A stretch of 64,000 nucleotides of DNA from Ideonella sp. (lineage in GTDB: Bacteria; Pseudomonadota; Gammaproteobacteria; Burkholderiales; Burkholderiaceae_C), in the NCBI GenBank assembly GCA_015075165.1, contig JABTUY010000002.1, positions 434,001 through 498,000 on the forward strand, in the 5' to 3' direction. The notes beneath the pieces are model-generated. The model saw only the letters and a list, made by a program, of their open reading frames with translations. It was not told where the DNA came from and did not search any database. The stretch's first letter is position 1, and each line of letters starts with the position of its first letter. Shown one piece after another: positions 16,076 to 24,860 of the stretch. The position numbers and the translations under genes are program-made.

Positions 16076-18085
16076 ATGCAGGTTTTCGTCACCGGCGCCA
16101 CCGGCTTCATCGGCAAACGTCTCGTCAAGGCCCTGCTGGCGCGGCGCGGCACGACGGTGCACTTTCTGCTGCGACCGGGCAGCGAAGACAAGCTGCCGGC
16201 GCTGCGCGAGTACTGGGGCGCCGGCGCGGCGCGCACGCACGCGGTGGCGGGCGACCTGGCCGCGAAGAAGCTCGGCATCGCCGCCGACGCGCTCGACGCG
16301 CTGAAGGGCAAGCTCGACGCGGTGTTCCACCTCGCCGCGGTGTACGACCTCGGCGCCGATGCCGAGAGCCAGCTGCAGGTCAACGTCGAGGGCACGCGGC
16401 ATGTGGTGGAGTTCGCCAAGGCGGTGAAGGCCGGGCACTTCCACCACGTGTCGTCGATCGCCGCCGCGGGACTGTACGAAGGCGTGTTCCGCGAGGACAT
16501 GTTCGCCGAGGCCGAGAACCTCGATCACCCGTACTTCATGACCAAGCACGAGTCGGAGAAGATCGTGCGCACCGAGTGCAAGCTGCCGTGGACGGTGTAC
16601 CGCCCGGCGCTGGTGGTGGGCGACTCGACCACCGGCGAGATGGACAAGATCGACGGCCCGTACTACTTCTTCAAGCTGATCCAGCGCATGCGGCAGATGC
16701 TGCCGCCGTGGTTCCCGGCCATCGGGCTCGAGGGCGGGCGCATCAACATCGTGCCGGTCGACTTCGTGGTCGCGGCGATCGACCACATCGCGCAGCGCAA
16801 CGACATCGCCGGCCAGTGCTACCACCTCGTCGACCCGGTGGGCTACCGCGTCGGTGACGTGCTCGACATCTTCTCCCGCGCGGCGCACGCACCGAAGATG
16901 AACCTGTTCGTCAACGCGGCGCTGCTCGGCTTCGTCCCCAAGAGCGTCAAGAAGGGCTTGATGGCGCTGGCACCGGTGCGCCGCATCCGCAATGCGGTGA
17001 TGAAGGATCTGGGGCTGCCCGACGACATCCTCGAGTTCGTCAACTACCCCACGCGCTTCGACCGCCGCGCCACCGACGCCGCGCTGAAGGGCAGCGGCAT
17101 CGAATGCCCGAAGCTCGACGACTACGCCTGGGTGTTGTGGGATTACTGGGAGCGCCACCTCGACCCCGACCTGTTCATCGACCGCAGCCTGAAGGGCACG
17201 GTGGGCGGCAAGGTGGTGCTGGTCACCGGCGGTTCATCGGGCATCGGGCTGGCGGCGGCGTGCCGCTTCGCCGAGGCCGGCGCGGTCACGATCATCTGCG
17301 CGCGCGACGAGGCCAAGCTCGCCGACGCGGTGAAGGAGATCGTCGCCTATGCCCAGCAGCGCGGCACCGACAAGCCACGCGTGTTCAGCTACAGCGTCGA
17401 CATCGCCGACGCCGACGGCTGCGCCGCGTTCGTGCAGGCGCTCGAAGCCGAGCACGGCGGCGTCGACTTCCTGATCAACAATGCCGGCCGCTCGATCCGC
17501 CGCGCCATCGAATCGAGCTACGACCGCTTCCACGATTACGAGCGCACGATGCAGCTCAACTACTTCGGCTGCCTGCGCGTCACGATGGGGTTGCTGCCGG
17601 GCATGGTGCGCAAGCACAAGGGCCACGTGGTCAACGTGAGCTCGATCGGCGTGCTCACCAACGCGCCGCGCTTCTCGGCCTACGTGGCCAGCAAGGCCGC
17701 GCTCGACGCGTGGACGCGCTGCGCATCGAGCGAGTTCTCCGACCGCGGCATCACCTTCACCACCATCAACATGCCGCTGGTGCGCACGCCGATGATCGCG
17801 CCGACCAAGATCTACAACAACGTGCCCACGCTGTCGCCCGACGAGGCTGCCGACATGCTGGTGCAGGCCTGCGTGCACAAGCCGGCGCGCATCGCCACGC
17901 GGCTCGGTGTGTTCGGCGAGGTGCTGCACGCGCTGGCGCCGCGCATCGCGCAGATCGTGATGAACACCAGCTTCCGCATGTTCCCCGACAGCGAGGCTGC
18001 CAAGGGCGACAAGGGCGGTGAGCGCCCGAAGCTCAGCGCCGAGGCGATGGCATTGCAGCAGATGATGCGCGGCATTCACTTCTGA
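16076..18085 (+). CDS. two-domain fatty acyl-CoA reductase (alcohol-forming)
   Basis: The 669-aa protein fuses an extended short-chain dehydrogenase domain (residues about 1-370) to a classical one (about 375-640). The first domain starts VTGATGFIGK at residues 5-14 and has Tyr153/Lys157. The second has TGGSSGIG at 384-391 and Tyr536/Lys540 in YVASKAALD. The architecture and segments such as HFHHVSSIAAAGL, INIVPVDFVV and GHVVNVSSIGVLTNAPRFSAY match, from memory, the Marinobacter reductase (Maqu_2507 type) that converts acyl-CoA or aldehyde to fatty alcohol with NADPH. AGGAGG at 16064-16069 fixes the ATG at 16076. The homology is strong; the substrate is inferred. Confidence 0.85.
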   Translation: MQVFVTGATGFIGKRLVKALLARRGTTVHFLLRPGSEDKLPALREYWGAGAARTHAVAGDLAAKKLGIAADALDALKGKLDAVFHLAAVYDLGADAESQLQVNVEGTRHVVEFAKAVKAGHFHHVSSIAAAGLYEGVFREDMFAEAENLDHPYFMTKHESEKIVRTECKLPWTVYRPALVVGDSTTGEMDKIDGPYYFFKLIQRMRQMLPPWFPAIGLEGGRINIVPVDFVVAAIDHIAQRNDIAGQCYHLVDPVGYRVGDVLDIFSRAAHAPKMNLFVNAALLGFVPKSVKKGLMALAPVRRIRNAVMKDLGLPDDILEFVNYPTRFDRRATDAALKGSGIECPKLDDYAWVLWDYWERHLDPDLFIDRSLKGTVGGKVVLVTGGSSGIGLAAACRFAEAGAVTIICARDEAKLADAVKEIVAYAQQRGTDKPRVFSYSVDIADADGCAAFVQALEAEHGGVDFLINNAGRSIRRAIESSYDRFHDYERTMQLNYFGCLRVTMGLLPGMVRKHKGHVVNVSSIGVLTNAPRFSAYVASKAALDAWTRCASSEFSDRGITFTTINMPLVRTPMIAPTKIYNNVPTLSPDEAADMLVQACVHKPARIATRLGVFGEVLHALAPRIAQIVMNTSFRMFPDSEAAKGDKGGERPKLSAEAMALQQMMRGIHF

Positions 18086-18090
18086 CGGCG

Positions 18091-18136
18091 CCGCGGCGGC
18101 TGCGCCGGCCCCGCCGGGCGGCCGCAGCCGCCGCGG
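18091..18136 (+). terminator. GC hairpin after the fatty acyl-CoA reductase gene
   Basis: A perfect 14-bp stem (CCGCGGCGGCTGCG at 18091-18104 and its complement at 18123-18136) begins 5 bases after the stop codon. No T-tract follows, so it may slow transcription or protect the 3' end rather than terminate fully. It precedes the dedA gene on the same strand. Confidence 0.45.
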
Positions 18137-18190
18137 GCCACTGCAACACCTGCGGCCCGCGGCCCGCCCGACCCACCAGGAGACACGCCG

Positions 18191-18805
18191 ATGATGGATG
18201 CCGTGTGGCCGCTGTTGCAGTCGCTGCAGGGCCTGCCCGCCTACGCGCTGCTGCTGGCGCTGCTGTTCGGCTGCGGCATCGGGCTGCCGATGAACGAAGA
18301 CATCGTGCTGCTGGCGGCCGCGGCGCTCACGCTGCGCGGCATCATGGAGCCGGTGCCGCTGATGGTGGTGGCCTGGTGCGGCCTGATCGCCGGCGACGCG
18401 CTCATCTTCCACTGGGGCTACCGCTACGGCGCGCAGCTGCTGCGCCGGCGCTTCTTTGCCCGCATGCTGCCCGAGCCGCGGCTGCTGAGCATGCAGGCCA
18501 CGATGACGCGCTACGGCCCCGCCTACATCTTCGTGGTGCGCTTCCTGCCCGGCATCCGCACCGCGTTGTTCCTGGTCGCCGGCATGTCGCGCATGCCGTA
18601 CCGCTACCTGTTCGTCTTCGATGGGCTGGCCGCGCTGCTGGAGCTGCCGCTGCTGGTCTACGGCGTGCGCTACGTGGGTGGACGCTGGCAGGAGGTGCTG
18701 GCCGCCTTGCAACGCCTGCAGGGCTACCTGCTGCCGGCCGCGGTGCTGGTGGTGCTGGCGCTGTGGGCCTACCGCCGCCACCAGGCCAAGGGCAAGTCCG
18801 CATGA
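18191..18805 (+). CDS. DedA family membrane protein
   Basis: This 204-aa DedA/VTT-fold integral membrane protein belongs to a family implicated in flipping undecaprenyl phosphate or phospholipids such as phosphatidylethanolamine. It shows the family motifs FGCGIGLPMNED near residue 28, GLIAGDALIFHWGYRYG, and FVVRFLPGIRTALFLVAGMSRM with the essential Arg-Pro-Gly segment. An AGGAGA site precedes the ATG. Its stop overlaps the ATG of the next gene (ATGA), so it is translationally coupled to the lyase-like gene. Confidence 0.93.
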   Translation: MMDAVWPLLQSLQGLPAYALLLALLFGCGIGLPMNEDIVLLAAAALTLRGIMEPVPLMVVAWCGLIAGDALIFHWGYRYGAQLLRRRFFARMLPEPRLLSMQATMTRYGPAYIFVVRFLPGIRTALFLVAGMSRMPYRYLFVFDGLAALLELPLLVYGVRYVGGRWQEVLAALQRLQGYLLPAAVLVVLALWAYRRHQAKGKSA

Positions 18806-20265
18806 GCCCTGCCAACCGGACCGCGCTGCCCGTGCAGGGCCGCACCAGCGCCGAGGTGCTGGCCGAGCTCGAGGGCTTCGCGGCCGACGACCCGCACTAC
18901 CAACAGGGGCGCCTGTGGAGCCTGGTGTACTACCTCGACGAAGCGCACGCGGACTTCCTGGCCGCCGCCTATCGGCGCTTCTCCAGCGCCAACGGCCTGA
19001 ACCCCACGGCGTTCAAGAGCCTCAAGCGTTTCGAGAACGAGATCATCGCTGCGGTGGCCGAGATGCTCCACGGTACGCCCGAGGTCTGCGGCGTGGTCAC
19101 CTCGGGCGGCACCGAGAGCTGCCTGCTGGCCGCCAAGACCTACCGCGACCTCGCGCGCACGCGCGGCGTGACGCGGCCCGAGATGGTGCTGCCGGTGACC
19201 GCGCACGTGGCGTGGTTCAAGGCCTCGGAGTACTTCGGCATCCAGGTGCGCCTGCTGCCGCTGGACGAGAACCTGCGCGCCGACGTGAAGCTGCTGCCGC
19301 GCCTGCTCAACCGCAACACGGTGTTGATCGTCGGCTCGGCGCCGGAGTACCCGCACGGCACGATCGACCCGATCGAGGCGATGGGCGCGATGGCGCTCGA
19401 ACGCAAGATTCCGCTGCACGTCGACGCCTGCGTGGGCGGCTTCATCCTGCCGTTCATGGCGATGAACGGGCGCGCGCTGCCCGCCTGGGACTATCGCGTG
19501 CCGGGCGTGACCAGCATCTCGGCCGACATCCACAAGTACGGCTTCGCCGCCAAGGGCGCCTCCACCATCACCTATCGCGACCTGGCCTACCTGAAGCACC
19601 AGATGTTCGTGTACCAGGATTGGCCCGGCGGCGTGTTCGCCTCGCCCGCGCTGCTGGGCACGCGCCCCGGCGGGGCCTATGCCGCCGCGTGGGCCGCGAT
19701 GCAGCACTTCGGCCAGTCGGGCTACCGCGACCTGGCGCGGCGCACGATCGAGGCCTTCGACACGATGCGCGCGGGCATCGCGGCCATGCCCGAGCTGTAC
19801 GTGATGGGCGAGCCTTGCGGGCCGCTGCTGGGCTTCGGCTCGCGCACGCCGGAGGTGAACATCTTCGCCGTCGGCGACCAGATGGACGCCAAGGGCTGGA
19901 CGATCAACCGCCTGCAGCGGCCCGACGGCCTGCACGCGATGATCACCGCCGGCCACCTGGCGGTGGTGGACGACTACCTGCGCGACCTGAAAGACGCCGT
20001 GGCCACCGTCAAGGCCCACCCCGAGCTGGCCGGCGGCGGCAGCGCCGCCACCTACGGCATGCTGAGCCACGTTCCGCTGCGCGGCCTGGTGCGACAGAAG
20101 GTGCTCGACCTGTTCGCGCAGATGTACCGGCCCGGTGGCGCCAACGTCGACCTGCACGCCGTACCCGCGCCCGAGCCGGGGCTCAAGGGCCGGCTGAACG
20201 CCCAGGTGGAGCGGCTCGCCCGCTGGTACGTGCAGCGCCGGCTGCGCAGGCAGAGCCGGCACTGA
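18802..20265 (+). CDS. sphingosine-1-phosphate lyase-like PLP enzyme
   Basis: This 487-aa pyridoxal-phosphate lyase is of the group II decarboxylase fold. The sphingosine-1-phosphate lyase signatures run in order: VTSGGTESCLLAAKTYRD (near residue 99), VAWFKASEYF, GSAPEYPHGTIDPI, LHVDACVGGF with Asp208, and SADIHKYGFAAKGAS with the PLP lysine Lys245. Such enzymes cut phosphorylated long-chain bases into a fatty aldehyde and phosphoethanolamine. No N-terminal membrane anchor is seen, as in bacterial members. The ATG overlaps the dedA stop. An alternative is a related amino-acid decarboxylase, but the motifs favour the lyase. Confidence 0.85.
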   Translation: MSPANRTALPVQGRTSAEVLAELEGFAADDPHYQQGRLWSLVYYLDEAHADFLAAAYRRFSSANGLNPTAFKSLKRFENEIIAAVAEMLHGTPEVCGVVTSGGTESCLLAAKTYRDLARTRGVTRPEMVLPVTAHVAWFKASEYFGIQVRLLPLDENLRADVKLLPRLLNRNTVLIVGSAPEYPHGTIDPIEAMGAMALERKIPLHVDACVGGFILPFMAMNGRALPAWDYRVPGVTSISADIHKYGFAAKGASTITYRDLAYLKHQMFVYQDWPGGVFASPALLGTRPGGAYAAAWAAMQHFGQSGYRDLARRTIEAFDTMRAGIAAMPELYVMGEPCGPLLGFGSRTPEVNIFAVGDQMDAKGWTINRLQRPDGLHAMITAGHLAVVDDYLRDLKDAVATVKAHPELAGGGSAATYGMLSHVPLRGLVRQKVLDLFAQMYRPGGANVDLHAVPAPEPGLKGRLNAQVERLARWYVQRRLRRQSRH

Positions 20266-20321
20266 TGGAGATGGGCCAGATGTGCCCGAAGCGCGTGAAG
20301 CGTCGGCACACAGCCCGCAGA

Positions 20322-20338
20322 TGTCTGCTCGGCAGACA
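20322..20338. terminator. hairpin between convergent genes
   Basis: TGTCTGC, TCG, GCAGACA forms a 7-bp stem with a 3-base loop in the 162-base gap between the lyase-like gene and the convergent lipoprotein operon. It is plausible as a shared terminator. Confidence 0.35.
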
Positions 20339-20427
20339 GGAGCGAATTTGGCCCGAACGGCGTGCGCGACACCCGGCCATCGTGTTGCCCATCGGCACAG
20401 CGGCGCCGGTGCGCGGGCTCGGCGACC

Positions 20428-21855
20428 CTACTTGGGTGGCTCGGCCTGGTCCGAACCTGTCGCCGCCGGCGCCGTCGGCGGCTTGAAGTGCTTGTCGATC
20501 TGCCGCAGCCAGCCTTCGGTCGTGTGCACGTACGACTCGCCGTCGACGCGCAGGCTCGCCCGCGGCGCCTTCGCGATCTGCAGGCCCGACAGGCCGCCGG
20601 GCCCGATCTTGGCGGTGAACGAACACGCCAGGCGATAGGTTTCCGTGGCCTTCGTGCCTTTGCCCGGCAGGTTCTGGGCGAACGCCACCATGCCGCCGCC
20701 GCGCCAGACCATGGTGAGCGCGTGGTCGCTCACGCTGGCCTCGCCGGTGATGTCGACCGTGCCGCGCGCCGTGGCCTGCCGCAGGCTGTCGCGCAACTGC
20801 TGCTCGATGCGCGCCGTCGCGGAGGCCGCGGCCGACCGGACCTTCGACGGTGCGGCGACCTTGAGTGTCGGCAGCGCGTTGCGTGCGCGACCCGCGAAGC
20901 GGCCGTCCGGGTAGCGGCGCAGATACTGCTCGACGGCCGCGACGGTGCCGTCGTCCTCGGCCGCGGCCCAGTCGACGGCGTCCTGCGCCGCTTGCGACCG
21001 CGGCCCCTCGGGCTGCAGCAGGAGGTACTCCCGATAGGGGCGCACGTCGGTGCGCACCTGCTCGGCGCGTCGCCACAGCACCTCGGCCAGTGCCGCCCGC
21101 GCGGGGGCCACGGTCGAGCCCTGCGCAAACAGCGCCAGATGTCGCCTGAGCAGCGCCTCGTCCTGGCTCGCCTGCACTTCGCCCCACGACGGCGCCTCGG
21201 CCAGGCGACGCGCTTCGTCGGCATGTCGGCCGCTGCCGAAACGCTCGAGGTAGCCGCGCCATGCGGCGGGCGTGGCCTGGCGCACGGCCGCGTCCCAGGT
21301 CAGGTCGTCGAGGCGGCTCTCGGCGTCGCGCCGCGCGGCCGCCTGCGGGAACTCGTTCAAGAAGGCTTCGATCTGCGCCACGTCGGCGCTCGAGCGCAAC
21401 GTGGCCCAGGTGAGCTCGGCGCGCCGCCCGGCGATCTGCTCGAACAGCGTGCGCAGCGCGGCCGGGTACCAGCTCTGCTTGCCGGCGGCCTCGCTGGCCT
21501 TTGCCGCGGGCTTGGGGGCGGTGCTCCTGGGCTCGTAGGTCCGCGCCTCCTTGTCGACCTCGGCCTGCAGTGCGGTGATGGCGCCGAGGTCGGTCGAGGG
21601 CTTCAGCTTCGCCCAGCGCAGCTCGAGCAGCCGCGTCCGCGCGGTCTTGGCGTTGGCGCTGCCGGGGTAGTTCTTCAGGTACGTCTCGTAGCCCTCGGGC
21701 GTTCTTGCCTGCTCGGCGTCGCGCCAGTCCGACGTCATCGAGCTGCACCCGAGCAGCCAGAGGGGAAACGACAGCGCCCATACCGAGCACCAGCGGCGCC
21801 AGCGGCATGCGCCGCCGACGGCGGCTCGGCACGAAGTGCGGTGAACGTGATTCAT
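20428..21855 (-). CDS. predicted outer-membrane lipoprotein, repeat-rich (475 aa)
   Basis: This is the last gene of a five-gene lipoprotein cluster. The N-terminus has a basic region, a hydrophobic stretch and a lipobox, WLLGC, with the modified Cys near residue 37. The body contains at least four degenerate helical repeats of the form Y-x2-YL-x2-YP-x4-A-x3-A-x3-L, resembling tetratricopeptide-type repeats (ARTPEGYETYLKNYPGS, AAWRGYLERFGSG, PYREYLLLQPEG, AAVEQYLRRYPDG). A C-terminal beta-rich domain follows from about residue 370. No known family is recognised. It starts 2 bases after the preceding gene's stop. Confidence 0.75.
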   Translation of the reverse strand: MNHVHRTSCRAAVGGACRWRRWCSVWALSFPLWLLGCSSMTSDWRDAEQARTPEGYETYLKNYPGSANAKTARTRLLELRWAKLKPSTDLGAITALQAEVDKEARTYEPRSTAPKPAAKASEAAGKQSWYPAALRTLFEQIAGRRAELTWATLRSSADVAQIEAFLNEFPQAAARRDAESRLDDLTWDAAVRQATPAAWRGYLERFGSGRHADEARRLAEAPSWGEVQASQDEALLRRHLALFAQGSTVAPARAALAEVLWRRAEQVRTDVRPYREYLLLQPEGPRSQAAQDAVDWAAAEDDGTVAAVEQYLRRYPDGRFAGRARNALPTLKVAAPSKVRSAAASATARIEQQLRDSLRQATARGTVDITGEASVSDHALTMVWRGGGMVAFAQNLPGKGTKATETYRLACSFTAKIGPGGLSGLQIAKAPRASLRVDGESYVHTTEGWLRQIDKHFKPPTAPAATGSDQAEPPK

Positions 21856-21857
21856 GC

Positions 21858-22760
21858 CTACGGTGCCGATGTGAGCAGCAGGTCGCGCAGCAGCAGGTTC
21901 AGGCCGTCGCGCTCGGCGAGGACCTCGGGCTTCATCGGGTCGCCGCCGCCGCCGACCACGCGCGAGCGCACGAGCCGACCGTGCTCGAGGTCGAACAGGC
22001 CGGCGGCCATCTGGCGCTTGTCGACCGGACCGCCCGGCACGAACACCACGCCGTATTGCACGCCGCCAGCGGTGAAGACGGGCCCGACGGCCAGCGACAT
22101 CGCCACGCCCGCCACCACGCGCGCCACGCCTGTCGCCGCGGCCTTGCCCGAAGACAGGCTGTGCCCGGTGACTCCGACGTAGAGCAGGCTCGCGCGTCCG
22201 CTCTTGCGCAGCACCGTCGCCGCTGCCAGACGCGCACGCTCGTCGTCGGCCGCGGTGTCGGGCCTGGCATCGGGAGCGGGCGGCTTGTCGATGTCGTAGG
22301 CGGCCACGCCGCGGCGGAACACATGGGTCGCCAGCACCTGCAGCGCGTTCACGTAGTCGGCGTCGGCCGCCAGCTCGGGGGCTACCCACAACGGCTGCGC
22401 GCGCTCGGACACCGCGCCATCGATCTCGTCGGCCACGCGCTTGGGGGCGTTGGCTGGGTCGTGCAGCGCACCGCAGACGAACGGAATCAGCGTGCTGCGG
22501 GTGCGCACGTCGGCCGCGTCGAGGAACTGCCGCGTCCCCGCCTCCAATGCGCTGGCACCACGCCTGGCGTTGGCGATGACGAAGTAGTCGCCCTCGGTCA
22601 GCGGGCTGTAGTTCAGGCAGACGTCCACCACCAGCAACGTGCCACCGGCGGTCGCGGCGGCTGGATGCGCCACCACGCGCTGCACGGTGGGCGGCGGCGG
22701 CGCCGCGCAACCCGCGACGGCCAGCGCGATCGTCAGCGTCAGCATCGTGCGTCGTGCCAT
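21858..22760 (-). CDS. predicted lipoprotein of unknown function (300 aa)
   Basis: The signal peptide MARRTMLTLTIALAVAGC ends in a clear lipobox (AVAGC). The mature protein (about 283 aa) begins AAPPPPTVQRVV, a short proline spacer. It contains a segment that looks like an internal beta/glycine-rich region (VARVVAGVAMSLAVGPVFTAG). I cannot name a family. A GAGG site precedes the ATG. The gene is 30 bases from the upstream lipoprotein gene and 2 bases from the downstream one, so it is operonic. Confidence 0.75.
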   Translation of the reverse strand: MARRTMLTLTIALAVAGCAAPPPPTVQRVVAHPAAATAGGTLLVVDVCLNYSPLTEGDYFVIANARRGASALEAGTRQFLDAADVRTRSTLIPFVCGALHDPANAPKRVADEIDGAVSERAQPLWVAPELAADADYVNALQVLATHVFRRGVAAYDIDKPPAPDARPDTAADDERARLAAATVLRKSGRASLLYVGVTGHSLSSGKAAATGVARVVAGVAMSLAVGPVFTAGGVQYGVVFVPGGPVDKRQMAAGLFDLEHGRLVRSRVVGGGGDPMKPEVLAERDGLNLLLRDLLLTSAP

Positions 22761-22790
22761 CGTTGCCTCGCGCGAAGCGGGGTGGCGCCA

Positions 22791-23330
22791 CTACGGGCGC
22801 CAGCGCTCCCGCACGCCCTGCACGAAAGCCTTGAGGTTCTCGCGCACCGCGCCCTCGTTGGCATTCAAGGTCCGCGAGGCGCCACCCAGATCGCTCGCAC
22901 TGAAAGAGGAGTCGTAGGTTTCCGACCACAGCAGCGTGCCGTCGCGCGCGGTGAACTTGTAGTTCGCCACCACGCGCACCGTGGTCGGCAGAAAGCCGCT
23001 CTGGTCGGTCGACAGCAGCGTCGCCGTGAGGTCCACGTCGCCCGCGCCGGGCGAGACGCCGGCAAAGATACCGGCCTTCTCGAGCGTCGCCACGAGCGCC
23101 TCGTGCACCTGCTCGGGCTTGGGGAACGCCGGGCCACCGAAGAACGTGTCGCGCGCGCCGGTGACGGGCAACACGCGCACGCGCTGCGCGATCTTGCGCT
23201 CTGGCCCCGCTGTGGTGTCGGGCACCATGCGCTGCGGCGAGATGCCGGCGCAGGCCACCATCAGCAGCGCGAGCGCGCCCATGGCCAGGGCGCCCGCGGT
23301 GCGGCGACACGCTGCGTGCGCTGCGCTCAT
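22791..23330 (-). CDS. predicted lipoprotein of unknown function (179 aa)
   Basis: The N-terminus has a hydrophobic core (GALAMGALALLMVAC) and a lipobox with Cys near residue 26. The mature part includes VRVLPVTGARDTFFGGPAFP and FTARDGTLLWSETYDSSF. This pattern is reminiscent of outer-membrane lipoproteins that assemble with secretion or efflux machinery, but that is not assignable from sequence alone. The ATG at 23330 is chosen over a GTG at 23339 because GAGG sits 8 bases before the ATG. Confidence 0.72.
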   Translation of the reverse strand: MSAAHAACRRTAGALAMGALALLMVACAGISPQRMVPDTTAGPERKIAQRVRVLPVTGARDTFFGGPAFPKPEQVHEALVATLEKAGIFAGVSPGAGDVDLTATLLSTDQSGFLPTTVRVVANYKFTARDGTLLWSETYDSSFSASDLGGASRTLNANEGAVRENLKAFVQGVRERWRP

Positions 23331-23410
23331 GGCTGGCACCTCGGTCTTCTTGTTAGGAACCGGATTCTAGGTGCCGGCCGGCGCGGCGCTTGAATGTCCC
23401 AGGCTCGCAG

Positions 23411-24088
23411 TCAGCGACGCAGCGCCATCGTGCCGCGGGCGAAGGGTTGATCGGCCAGCGCCTTGTACCGCGTCTTCGCCTTCAGCAGGTCTTCGTCGGC
23501 GGGTTGGGTGATGGTGGCCGTCAGGTCGAGGTCGGCGGTATCGAGTGGCCCAATGCGGATGGTCCTGTCGTCTCCGGGCTTGATCTGCTGACCGAACGCG
23601 CCCGTCGCGCGCAGGTTCGCCAGCCGCACAGCCAGCCGGCCGAGGTAGACGGCACGGTCGCCCGACACCTCGATCAGCACCGGCGTGGTCAGCTTCTTCC
23701 TCAGCGCAGTTGTGCTGGCGCTTTCCTGGCTCAGGAAGGCGAACTCGAAGTCGTCCATCACGTAGCTGCCCGCCGGCAGGTCGAGAAAGACCATGTGTTG
23801 AACCGCGTTGTCGCCGACGATGTGCGCCAGCGCCTTGCTGCCCAGGATGACGTTGTTGAAGAACGCGAACGAGAACACCTCGCCGGAACTCGGGTTGCGA
23901 ACATCGAAACCGCGCAACTTGAGATTCATGCTCGCCGGCTCGATGTGGATCGTCAGCAGCACGAGCCGTTGCTTCACTGCGTTCAGGTCAGCGTCGGCGA
24001 AGTCGAGCGCCTGCGACTGGATGTGCCTGTTCGAGGCGCAGCCGGCCAACAGCACGGCGACACAAAGGGCGAGCAGGCGGCGGATCAT
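23411..24088 (-). CDS. predicted lipoprotein of unknown function (225 aa)
   Basis: The short signal peptide MIRRLLALCVAVLLAGC is followed by ASNRH. The mature domain (about 208 aa) looks beta-rich: VLLTIHIEPASMNLKLRGFDV, VFSFAFFNNV, LDLPAGSYVMDDFEFAF. GGAGG lies 8 bases before the ATG. No named family is recognised. It is the second gene of the five-gene run. Confidence 0.75.
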   Translation of the reverse strand: MIRRLLALCVAVLLAGCASNRHIQSQALDFADADLNAVKQRLVLLTIHIEPASMNLKLRGFDVRNPSSGEVFSFAFFNNVILGSKALAHIVGDNAVQHMVFLDLPAGSYVMDDFEFAFLSQESASTTALRKKLTTPVLIEVSGDRAVYLGRLAVRLANLRATGAFGQQIKPGDDRTIRIGPLDTADLDLTATITQPADEDLLKAKTRYKALADQPFARGTMALRR

Positions 24089-24123
24089 GTCAGGCACCTC
24101 CGTGGATTTGCGGTGGATCGACG

Positions 24124-24726
24124 TCATCTTGCCCCGATCTGTGCGATCTCGGGCGCCGAGATCAGACCTTCGACGCTGTGGCGAAACAGAGCCTGAATGG
24201 CCGCGCGCGCGCGCACGTGCCCGCGCTCGGCCTGCGCCGGGGCCAGGCCGCCTCGGGTAACGCCGCTCTCGCTGCCGACGAAGACGAAGCGGCGCAACTC
24301 CGTGCCCGCCGGGCTCATCAACGTCCATTTGGCGGTGACCTCGTCGATGACGTCGGGCAAGCTGCCCGTGGTCCGCGGGATCAGCAGGTGAGTGAACGAG
24401 GTCAGGCGCAACTCGGCCTGCCCGGCGGCGGGTGATTGGTCGAACTGCGCGCCGGAGAAGACCGCATCGGCGACCGCCTGCGCGTAGCGGCGTTCTGCGT
24501 CGCCCACCGAGTACGCCAACGCATAGTTGGGCGAGCCGCTCCAGTACTGGCGCTTCGAGACGGCATTCGGCGCCACGGTGACGACCAAGCTCGGTGCAGC
24601 AATCCGCCTGAACTCGACGGCGGGAAACGTCGCGGACGAGAGGTCGATGACGGGCATTGCTGCACACGACCACAACGCCAGGCAAGCCACCAGACGCGCA
24701 GACGTCGACCTGATTGCAGAGCCCAC
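24124..24726 (-). CDS. predicted lipoprotein of unknown function (200 aa), first of five
   Basis: The first gene of the run uses a GTG start at 24726. GGGAGG lies 7 bases upstream and the resulting N-terminus (GSAIRSTSARLVACLALWSC) is a proper lipoprotein signal with Cys at about residue 21. A longer in-frame start at 24765 would bury the signal. The mature part contains VEFRRIAAPSLVVTV and FRHSVEGLISAPEIAQIG. Function is unknown. Confidence 0.7.
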   Translation of the reverse strand: MGSAIRSTSARLVACLALWSCAAMPVIDLSSATFPAVEFRRIAAPSLVVTVAPNAVSKRQYWSGSPNYALAYSVGDAERRYAQAVADAVFSGAQFDQSPAAGQAELRLTSFTHLLIPRTTGSLPDVIDEVTAKWTLMSPAGTELRRFVFVGSESGVTRGGLAPAQAERGHVRARAAIQALFRHSVEGLISAPEIAQIGAR

Positions 24727-24860
24727 TGTTCGTCCTCCCGTGGCGGCGGGTCGTTTCTCGGCCAAGCGTCAACTGGTTCCCGCTCGACAACGGCGACGCT
24801 ACGGCACACCGACAACGGCTGCAACTGCCGCAGATGGATGGATGGGCGGCCTGGCGGCGC

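Noticed and set aside
16071-16076. ATG at 16071 as start of the fatty acyl-CoA reductase
   Set aside because: It is out of frame with the protein; the ATG at 16076 is in frame with AGGAGG 6 bases upstream.
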